From: Acidobacteriota bacterium
GTDB taxonomy: Bacteria; Acidobacteriota; Vicinamibacteria; Vicinamibacterales; UBA2999
Direction of reading: 5' to 3'
Assembly (NCBI GenBank): GCA_947482665.1
Contig: CANKJK010000010.1
Span: 62,001-126,000 of the forward strand
Length of the DNA stretch: 64,000 bases
Shown: piece after piece, positions 58,022 through 64,000 of the stretch
Numbering within the stretch: the first letter of the stretch is position 1
How the letters are laid out: each line of letters begins with the position of its first letter
Position numbers and translations under genes: made by a program
The notes under the pieces: model-generated
Told to the model about the DNA's origin: nothing
The model's input: the letters and a program-made list of their open reading frames with translations, nothing else
Databases searched by the model: none

Positions 58022-59533
58022 ATGCGCCACGCTCGTGCCATCGCCGTCGCCGTTGCCGTCTCTGCCGCAGCTGCCTCATTCGTGGTCCGTGCCGCTGATC
58101 CGCTCAGCTCGGTCGACGCGGAGCTGCAGTTTCAACTCGGGACGATCCTCTCTGGAGACAGCCGCTATTTCGAGGCCATGACGGCGTTCGACCGCGCGGC
58201 CACCTCACCCGATCGCAGCCTCGCCGTCCGTGCGCGGAAGTGGAAGGTCCGGACTGGCCTCATCGTGGCCGAGTGGGCGATGGCGCGGGGGGAAACAGAA
58301 CGCCTCGCGCGCGAGTTCCCGGACGACCCCGAAGTCGCGACGCTGCGCGCCGATGCGCTTTGGGGTAGCGGCCAGTTCGACGAAGCCGACGCGCTCTATC
58401 GTGAGGCCCTCAAGCGGACCCCGGGGTCCTCGCGGGCCCGGCTCGGTGTGGCTCGCTCCCTTGCGACGCGGAACCAACTCGATGCCGCGCTGACCGAGGC
58501 GCTGGCCGCCTCTGCCGCCGCGCCCCGTGATGGGGAAATCCACTTCCAGGTGGGCGACATCTACGAGCGGATGAACCGGTATGACGAGGCCGCCAACGCC
58601 TACACCAACTTCGTGAACCTCCTGCCGAACAAGGACCGGAGCGAGCGGGCGGCGTGGTCGCGGACCGAAGTGGTGTTTCTCAAGGCCTTTGCCGGCAAGA
58701 CGCCGATCCAGGTCCAGGGCGACCCGGCGCAGGTCCACACGCTTCCGTTCAAGCTCGTGAACGAGAAGGTTGTCGTGCGGGCCAGGATCAACGGCGAGCG
58801 CGCGCGCGACCTGGTGCTCGATACGGGCGCCGAGGAGACGGTCATTTCGGAGGACACGGCGCGGCATCTGGGCGTGCGGCCCATTACCTACACGCTCAGC
58901 GCCGGCGTCGGGGATGTCGGGCTGCGCGGGTTGCAACTCGGACGCCTGGACACGATTGAAATCGGCACGCTGACGGTCAAGAACGTCCCCGTGCTCATCA
59001 AGAGTCCCGGGCTCGGTGCGCGGATTCCGAAGAAGGAAACGGACAGTTTCTCCCCGCTGGCGCTGGGTCTGTCGGTGTCGATTGATTATCGGAACAGCGT
59101 GATGTTGATTGCGAGGGAGATCCCGAAAGGGCCTTCGGACTTCGCGCTGCCCATGCGACTGCAGCGGCTCGCGCTGGTCCGCGGCCTCCTCAACAAGTCA
59201 CACCCCGCGTATTTCGTCGTAGACACAGGCGGTCAGGTGATTTCGATCAGCACCGCGGTGGCCGAGGGGCTCGACATGAAGCCCGCGCGGAGGATTCCCC
59301 TGAAGGTCTTTGGCATGTCCGGGTGGGACAAGGAGGCGTTCCTGCTGCCGGGCGTGGACCTCTCCTTCGACACGCTCAGCTATACGAATATGCCGCTGGT
59401 CGTGCTGAACCTGCGGACCCCAAGCGCGCTGCTGGGGTTTGAGATCGGCGGCATTGTCGGGCACAAATTCCTGGCGCCCTACCGGGTCACGATGGATCTG
59501 CCGCGCAGTGAACTGCGCCTGGCCAAGAACTGA
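58022..59533 (+). CDS. Exported TPR protein with two retropepsin-like aspartic protease domains
   Basis: A 503-residue protein with a signal peptide ('AIAVAVAVSAAAASFVVRAAD'). TPR-like helices cover about 35-215, including 'ALWGSGQFDEADALYREALKRTPGSSRARLGVARSLA' and 'GEIHFQVGDIYERMNRYDEAANAYTNFVNLLP'. Two aspartyl-protease units follow: Asp267 in 'LVLDTGAEETVIS' and Asp401 in 'FVVDTGGQVISIS'. Together the two DTG motifs could form one pepsin-like active site within a single chain. Periplasmic proteolysis is plausible; substrate unknown. Confidence 0.85.
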   Translation: MRHARAIAVAVAVSAAAASFVVRAADPLSSVDAELQFQLGTILSGDSRYFEAMTAFDRAATSPDRSLAVRARKWKVRTGLIVAEWAMARGETERLAREFPDDPEVATLRADALWGSGQFDEADALYREALKRTPGSSRARLGVARSLATRNQLDAALTEALAASAAAPRDGEIHFQVGDIYERMNRYDEAANAYTNFVNLLPNKDRSERAAWSRTEVVFLKAFAGKTPIQVQGDPAQVHTLPFKLVNEKVVVRARINGERARDLVLDTGAEETVISEDTARHLGVRPITYTLSAGVGDVGLRGLQLGRLDTIEIGTLTVKNVPVLIKSPGLGARIPKKETDSFSPLALGLSVSIDYRNSVMLIAREIPKGPSDFALPMRLQRLALVRGLLNKSHPAYFVVDTGGQVISISTAVAEGLDMKPARRIPLKVFGMSGWDKEAFLLPGVDLSFDTLSYTNMPLVVLNLRTPSALLGFEIGGIVGHKFLAPYRVTMDLPRSELRLAKN

Positions 59534-59575
59534 CGCCGACGGCTCCGTGTGGAGTCGCCGGCCAGTCACACCGAT

Positions 59576-62500
59576 CTAGAAGTCGTACCCAATCCACATC
59601 CGAAAGCGCGGCTTCCGGAATGCGGCGCTCCCACCCTGCGTCGCGAACGCGACATCCTCCCAGTCCCGGTTCAGTAGCGTCCGCCACGCCCAGTCGAAGT
59701 GCACCGGGAACCCGAGGAGAAAGGTCTCGAGGCCCACGCCGTAGGATGCCCGCCCGTCCACGAGTCTCAGCCCTGAGATTGTGCGTGGCGTGCCATTGAT
59801 GGGCGCCAGCGTGACCGGGTCGTAGGTGACCGGCGTCTGGACCTCGGTCTTGCGGCTGAGGAAGGTGAAGTTCTGTCCCGCGAAACTGGCGCCGCCGGCG
59901 TCAGCAAAGAAGACACCGCGGATGCCGCCCATCACGCCGATGGGCGTGAGCATGGCTTCGATGAACGGGAATCGGAGTTCGGCGTTCAGGAAGAACACGC
60001 GCTGACCGATGAACTGGAGGTAGTCGTAGCCCCGCATCTCGGAGTTGCCGCCGAAATAGATGTAGTCGGGGTTACGGCCCCAGCTCCGGAAGCCGCGGGC
60101 CCGAAGCGCCAGTACGCCGTTCGACGCCAGGCGCTGATAGAGCCGGGCATCCCCGTCCACGGTCTGGCGTGTCACGGAGTTGCTCCCGATGTTGGGCGCG
60201 TACTGATAGCTGGCGCGAACCGTGTTTCCGGCCAGCGGGCCGTATTCGCGGAAGACCGTCGTCTCCTGGACGAAGCTCACACCCAGCGGGGCACTGAAGC
60301 CGTTATTGAAGAGCGGCTGCGCACAGTTGCAGAGCTCCTGCTGGTAGTCGACCGAGAACTGTTGGAGACCCGGGTCGTTGTATTCCTCGCGGTAGTGCAC
60401 CAGACCACCGAAGACCTCCACGCGCCGGTATTTGTTCAACGGGTAGATGCCAAAGGCCGTGCCGCCCTGGATCGTGCGCGTGGCGGTGGCGAGATCGCGT
60501 GAGATGAGCCCCGAGAACGACGGGTCGTAGAAGACGCCGTCCAGGTTGCCGTAGAAGAACTGCTTCTGGGAGTAGCCCTGGAAGGAGTACTGAAACCGCC
60601 GCTCCAGGTTGGTATAGCTGGCGCCGATGGTGCGGTACTGCTGGATGGAGGCGGCCGAGAAGGCGAACTGCTTGTCGCCCAGGACGTCACTGAAGACCAC
60701 CTGGGTGCCGCCGAAGACATCGCCACCGCTGGTGACGCCCACGCTGATGGGAGGGCGGCCGTCCAGAAACATCTTCTCGAACGTGCCCTTCTTCCGCTTG
60801 TTGGTCGGGACCAGCGTATGGCTGACGGGGCTCTGGAAGTCGATGACCGGTCCCGGCGATCCGAAGTCGGCTGACGCGGCCTTCGCGACAGGCTCCTTCT
60901 TGTCGAGGGTATGCAGCTCGTACTCGCCCTTGTAGTAGGTGATGAAGGCCAGCTGCTTCGTCTTGCCGCGGTTCAGCACGATGGGGCCCACATTGCCGGC
61001 CACCGCGTCGGTCTGCTGCAGCAGTTCGCCGTTCTTCAGGTTGAGCGTCCAGATGTTGTAGGTGACGCCATTGCGCGCATCCTCGGGCGAAATGACCTTG
61101 TTCGGGTCCATGGCCGTTGACGGAAACACGATGGTGGCGTCGTCGATGAATCGGGCCTGTCCGTCGTCATGCGTCCCGAACGTGAGCTGGGTCTTCTTGC
61201 CGCTGGCGACATCCAGCCGGAACAGCTTCTCGCTGCCGCTGATGCGCGCGATGTAGATCAGGGCCTTCCCGTCCGGCGTCCACGAGGGACCGGAGTCCGC
61301 GAAGGTGTCCTTGGTGACGTTGGCCACCGCGCCGCTCTCCACGTTGACCGTGAAGATGTCTCCGGTGGCGTTCTGCAGTCCGGCGAAGGCGACCTGCGTG
61401 CCGTCCGGTGAGAAGCTGGGCGATTCCGGTTCATCGATGGTCTTCATCTCGATGCGCCGCTCGATCGACCCGGTGAGGACGTTCTGGATGATCAGGGTCC
61501 GGTGCTTCTCGCGCCGGACGAAATAGGCCAGGCGGTCACCGTTGGCCGACCACGACATCCAGGCCACGGTGTTGTAGCGCATGCCCGGCTGGATGAGGAA
61601 CTCGAAGCCTTTGTCCTTGTCGAACCCACTGGTGAGGTTGCGGACGATTGAGCCGTCCTTGCTCGAGACCAGGACGATGTCGAGTTCCTGGTCCTTCCGG
61701 TTGACCGTGACCTGTGCCATCAGGTCGCCCGAGGGTGAGGGTTCGGCCGAGAGGACTTCGCGGAACTTTGTCTTCTCCGGGTTGGGCGCCAGGTTGCGGC
61801 CGTAATCCGCCGGGCGTTCCCTGTCACGGAAGGCCTTGAACCGATCCTTCAGATACTTGTCGAACTGCTGGTCGAATTCCTCGGCGGTCAGCTTGAAGGC
61901 ATCCTGGTAGGCATCCTCGCCGCCACCGATGACCGACTTGCGGAGCGCGAACATGAACTGGCGGACGCCCTCCTTGCCCCAGCGCGCCTCCATGAACTCA
62001 AAGCAGGCGTGCCCGAGGTTGTAGATGAGGCGCGGGTTGCCGAAGTTCCCGTAGCCGTCGAGCTTGCTCATCTTCGGGATGATGTCGGCCACGGCCGCGT
62101 CCCGGACCGTCATGAGATCGATCGGCCGCCAGATGCCGGCCAGGTAGTCGGAGTTGCCTTCGTGAACCCAGAGCGGCACGCTCTGCCGGATCAGACCCAC
62201 CGGGATGATGTCGTTCTGGAAGACGTGCCCGAGTTCGTGCACGACCAGCCGATAGAGCAGGTCCGGTGGTTCATCGATCGGCAGCAGCATCCGGCTCCGC
62301 GCGGAGTCGACAAACGCGCCGACGCCTTCCTGCGCGCCTCCCGGGATGACGTTCTGTTCCTGGAACTCGGAACTGGTCTTGAACAGGATGAGCGTGATCT
62401 TGCCGGAGATGTCGTGCTTCAGCAGCGTGGAGATGTGCTGGTAGGCGCTCTCGGCATAGCCGGCCACCCGCTCCAGGTGTTCCTCCATCTCCGGATAGAA

Positions 62501-62674
62501 GTAGATCTCGAAGTGATCGGTCGTGTAGGTGTGCCACCGGAAGTTGTCGTACCTGATCTGGTTCTTGCCGAAGTACGGAACAAACGGCGTCTGTGCGAGG
62601 GCGGACGCCGGTAACAGGCCGGTCAGCAGGGCGGCGGTCGCTGCGGCGAACACCCCGCGTGTGAAGCGGTTCAT
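59576..62674 (-). CDS. Exported metallopeptidase - beta-propeller - outer-membrane barrel fusion
   Basis: A 1032-residue protein. Signal peptide about 1-28; gluzincin-like peptidase domain about 40-270 with 'VVHELGH' (HExxH 146-150) and 'WVHEGNSDYL' (Glu172). A PD40/TolB-like propeller covers about 300-600 ('SPSFSPDGTQVAFAGLQ', 'GPSWTPDGKALIYIAR'). A C-terminal barrel about 650-1032 resembles Omp85/bacterial surface antigen proteins ('LALRARGFRSWGRNPDYIYFGGNSEMRGYDYLQFIGQRVFFLNAELRFPF'), ending in Phe. All catalytic residues are present. ATG 62674 has AAGGAG upstream. Probably an outer-membrane-anchored peptidase facing the periplasm. Confidence 0.85.
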   Translation of the reverse strand: MNRFTRGVFAAATAALLTGLLPASALAQTPFVPYFGKNQIRYDNFRWHTYTTDHFEIYFYPEMEEHLERVAGYAESAYQHISTLLKHDISGKITLILFKTSSEFQEQNVIPGGAQEGVGAFVDSARSRMLLPIDEPPDLLYRLVVHELGHVFQNDIIPVGLIRQSVPLWVHEGNSDYLAGIWRPIDLMTVRDAAVADIIPKMSKLDGYGNFGNPRLIYNLGHACFEFMEARWGKEGVRQFMFALRKSVIGGGEDAYQDAFKLTAEEFDQQFDKYLKDRFKAFRDRERPADYGRNLAPNPEKTKFREVLSAEPSPSGDLMAQVTVNRKDQELDIVLVSSKDGSIVRNLTSGFDKDKGFEFLIQPGMRYNTVAWMSWSANGDRLAYFVRREKHRTLIIQNVLTGSIERRIEMKTIDEPESPSFSPDGTQVAFAGLQNATGDIFTVNVESGAVANVTKDTFADSGPSWTPDGKALIYIARISGSEKLFRLDVASGKKTQLTFGTHDDGQARFIDDATIVFPSTAMDPNKVISPEDARNGVTYNIWTLNLKNGELLQQTDAVAGNVGPIVLNRGKTKQLAFITYYKGEYELHTLDKKEPVAKAASADFGSPGPVIDFQSPVSHTLVPTNKRKKGTFEKMFLDGRPPISVGVTSGGDVFGGTQVVFSDVLGDKQFAFSAASIQQYRTIGASYTNLERRFQYSFQGYSQKQFFYGNLDGVFYDPSFSGLISRDLATATRTIQGGTAFGIYPLNKYRRVEVFGGLVHYREEYNDPGLQQFSVDYQQELCNCAQPLFNNGFSAPLGVSFVQETTVFREYGPLAGNTVRASYQYAPNIGSNSVTRQTVDGDARLYQRLASNGVLALRARGFRSWGRNPDYIYFGGNSEMRGYDYLQFIGQRVFFLNAELRFPFIEAMLTPIGVMGGIRGVFFADAGGASFAGQNFTFLSRKTEVQTPVTYDPVTLAPINGTPRTISGLRLVDGRASYGVGLETFLLGFPVHFDWAWRTLLNRDWEDVAFATQGGSAAFRKPRFRMWIGYDF

Positions 62675-62696
62675 GATGGCTCCTTCGAGAGCGGCC

Positions 62697-62731
62697 AGTG
62701 TACTCGGCCCGAGCCCTCCAATCGAGGGCTC
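62697..62731 (-). promoter_or_regulatory. Promoter and dyad upstream of the peptidase-barrel gene
   Basis: On the minus strand TACACT (62702-62697) fits a -10 box with a 22-base leader carrying AAGGAG. A perfect 7-bp inverted repeat (GAGCCCT 62711-62717 / AGGGCTC 62725-62731) covers the -35 area and may be an operator. Confidence 0.4.
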
Positions 62732-62867
62732 TTGGCCGCGGCGGGAGCAAGTCGTATGCCGCGGGTGTCGTGTCACGGGCGTGCGGGCACGTGGCTACGG
62801 GGCCGCCCCCGTCACGGCGAGTGTCGCGTGCCGACGGCGCCTGGTGGCGCAGAGGGGACACTCGGGC

Positions 62868-62873
62868 GATAAT
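62868..62873 (+). promoter_or_regulatory. -10-like box, probable leaderless promoter
   Basis: GATAAT is followed by 7 bases and ATG 62881; no Shine-Dalgarno sequence. Confidence 0.5.
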
Positions 62874-62880
62874 TTGACCC

Positions 62881-63465
62881 ATGTCCCAGACTTCCGATCG
62901 GTGGATCTCGATGGGGGCGGCTGCCGCCGCCCTGGTGCTGCTCATCTGCGATGTGGCCTGCCAGAAGCATCCGGCGGAGGAGGCGGCGGTGAAGCCACCG
63001 GCCGAGGCGTGTGACACCGCCGTCAAGGACGACCCGTCGCCCTCGGCCATCGGCAAGCCGGCAGACCTGTCCCTCAGCCTCAAGGACATGGACGGCAAGG
63101 ACGTCGCCCTCGGGCAGTTCAAAGGCAAGATCGTGCTCGTGAACTTCTGGGCGACCTGGTGTGCCCCCTGCAAGGCCGAGATACCGGACTTCGTGGCGCT
63201 TCAGCAGCAGTATGCGAAGGACATCCAGGTGCTGGGCATCTCGGTGGATGACACCCCGGAGGACGTGAAGCCCTACGCGGAGCAGCTCAAGATGAACTAC
63301 CCGGTGCTCATCGGCTTGAACCGGAAGGACGTCGAGACCGCCTACGGACCGTTCCTCGGTATTCCCCAAACGTTCATCCTGGCGCGCGATGGCACGATCT
63401 GCCGGAAACACGCCGGGATCGCCTCCAGATCCCGATTCGAGGCGGAAATCAAGGCGCTGCTCTGA
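62881..63465 (+). CDS. TlpA/ResA-type thioredoxin-like protein, membrane-anchored
   Basis: A 194-residue protein with an N-terminal hydrophobic anchor ('MGAAAAALVLLICDVACQ', possibly a lipoprotein with Cys27). A Pro/Ala linker and an AhpC-TSA/Redoxin domain follow, with active site 'NFWATWCAPCKAEIPDF' (Trp93-Cys94-Ala-Pro-Cys97) and cis-Pro in 'GIPQTFIL'. Periplasmic thiol-disulfide reductase, commonly needed for cytochrome c maturation; the many CxxCH proteins in this window would be clients. Divergent from the peptidase-barrel gene. Confidence 0.9.
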   Translation: MSQTSDRWISMGAAAAALVLLICDVACQKHPAEEAAVKPPAEACDTAVKDDPSPSAIGKPADLSLSLKDMDGKDVALGQFKGKIVLVNFWATWCAPCKAEIPDFVALQQQYAKDIQVLGISVDDTPEDVKPYAEQLKMNYPVLIGLNRKDVETAYGPFLGIPQTFILARDGTICRKHAGIASRSRFEAEIKALL

Positions 63466-63499
63466 TCGTCTCCGGGCCGGAGCCGCCCGGCGATCGGAG

Positions 63500-63505
63500 T
63501 ATGAT
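63500..63505 (+). promoter_or_regulatory. -10-like box, probable leaderless promoter
   Basis: TATGAT is followed by 6 bases and ATG 63512; no Shine-Dalgarno sequence. Confidence 0.5.
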
Positions 63506-63511
63506 CCGAAC

Positions 63512-63736
63512 ATGTTGAAGGGGTTTACGCACGCGCGGCTGGCCTGTGGCTGCAGGCTCGCGTTCCGCGAGGGCGTCGAGGGGAGTCCCGTCGCGGTCGT
63601 CGTCGACGAAAAGGCACCCGGGTGCGCGCTGACCCTGCACGTCCGCGATCTCCCAATCTACGACTACCGGGAGGCGCTCCGCCCGCCGACACGCTTCCTG
63701 GCTGTCGAAGAAGGCTTCGGGGAAGAAGAGAACTAG
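63512..63736 (+). CDS. Small hypothetical protein
   Basis: A 74-residue protein: 'MLKGFTHARLACGCRLAFREG', then 'SPVAVVVDEKAPGCALTLHVRDLPIYDYRE' and an acidic tail. Three cysteines (two as CGC) could bind a metal. The TATGAT box 6 bases upstream and its codon bias support it as a gene; an in-frame extension upstream lies inside the thioredoxin gene. No family recognised. Confidence 0.65.
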   Translation: MLKGFTHARLACGCRLAFREGVEGSPVAVVVDEKAPGCALTLHVRDLPIYDYREALRPPTRFLAVEEGFGEEEN

Positions 63737-63745
63737 CCCCGTCGC

Positions 63746-64000
63746 TCAGCTGCGCAAGGCTGCCGTAATCGGCAGGCGAGACGCACGAAATGCCGGCAGG
63801 AGTCCTCCTGCCACGCCCATCACCAGGGCCAGTCCCATCCCCAGCACCAACGAGTCGTTCGTTACCCGGAACGCGAACGACACCTCCGCGAAGTTCGCGC
63901 CGCCAGCGGCGGACGAAATTCCGTTAAAGGGGAGCGCCAGGAGACACCCGGCCAGACCGCCAACCAGCGCCAGGCAGGTGGACTCCAGGACGAACGAGGT
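63746..64000 (-). CDS. FtsX/MacB-type ABC transporter permease, 3' end
   Basis: The last 84 codons of a minus-strand gene that runs off the window. The translation reads 'LESTCLALVGGLAGCLLALP...', then 'FRVTNDSLVLGMGLALVMGVAGGLLPAFRASRLPITAALRS'. It has two membrane helices and the terminal 'PAxRASRxPIxxALR' typical of FtsX-like permeases (MacB/LolC/Sal-type). The partner ATPase should lie beyond 64000. Confidence 0.85.
   Translation of the reverse strand, partial: TSFVLESTCLALVGGLAGCLLALPFNGISSAAGGANFAEVSFAFRVTNDSLVLGMGLALVMGVAGGLLPAFRASRLPITAALRS

Noticed and set aside
1-64000. tRNA, rRNA, riboswitch or CRISPR elements
   Set aside because: I looked for T-loop GGTTCRANYCC motifs with cloverleaf partners, for long conserved RNA blocks and for regularly spaced repeats and found none that held up. 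A covariance-model search (Infernal/tRNAscan-SE) would be decisive.

Overview
The window is about 64 kb of high-GC (roughly 65%) bacterial chromosome, densely packed and with no mobile element, CRISPR array, rRNA or tRNA that I could recognise. It looks like a Gram-negative Acidobacteriota genome, probably class Vicinamibacteria. The reasons are two TonB-dependent receptors with N-terminal carboxypeptidase-regulatory domains, many exported mono-haem cytochromes c, DUF6644- and DUF5777-type proteins, a homodimeric pyruvate dehydrogenase, a bacillithiol-type reductase and a membrane-spanning-lipid-type radical SAM enzyme. The taxonomic placement is inference.

Layout. 0-4.7 kb: exported HpaI-like aldolase, then a methyltransferase-folB-pteridine reductase-phospholipase D-CYTH cluster. 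4.7-9.7 kb: SDR, VOC protein, cytochrome c pair, tandem DUF6644 membrane proteins, cytochrome c. 9.7-14.6 kb (minus): TonB receptor and a tightly overlapped subtilase-barrel-MGMT operon. 14.7-18.3 kb (minus): HEAT-repeat plus HD-GYP pair. 18.3-22.2 kb (plus): nucleoside salvage operon (pyrimidine phosphorylase, CNT transporter, purine phosphorylase, cytidine deaminase), followed by mtnA, tsaD, yjbQ and a NUDIX gene. 25.4-30.1 kb (minus): PilZ, degenerate receiver, TPR protein and a large TonB receptor. 30.3-34.4 kb: folE, panE, then an SDR-UreH-like-cytochrome operon. 34.5-36.6 kb: radical SAM enzyme. 37-44 kb: YpdA, a MoxR-VWA-LON operon, GDPD, cytochrome and family-5 UDG. 44-49 kb: aceE-aceF with convergent lipA. 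49.1-57 kb: metallo-hydrolase and a two-operon sigma-54 regulatory system. 57-59.5 kb: isolated nuoB-nuoI and a TPR/double-retropepsin protein. 59.6-62.7 kb: peptidase-propeller-barrel fusion. The end holds a TlpA-type thioredoxin, a small protein and the 3' end of an FtsX-type permease.

Two observations stand out. First, an operon for an outer-membrane barrel, a blue-copper protein, a sensor kinase and an NtrC-type activator (51906-56946) lies directly upstream of a second operon for a cytochrome c lipoprotein, a DUF5777 barrel and a cupredoxin lipoprotein (49871-51767). The second operon starts with a near-perfect sigma-54 promoter at 51780-51795 and a perfect dyad about 106 bp upstream of its predicted start. 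This looks like a self-contained system controlling extracytoplasmic electron-transfer or copper proteins. Second, at least fourteen genes throughout the window have a -10-like hexamer only 6-9 bases before the start codon and no Shine-Dalgarno sequence. That implies widespread leaderless transcription, while operon-internal genes keep Shine-Dalgarno sites or stop/start overlaps.
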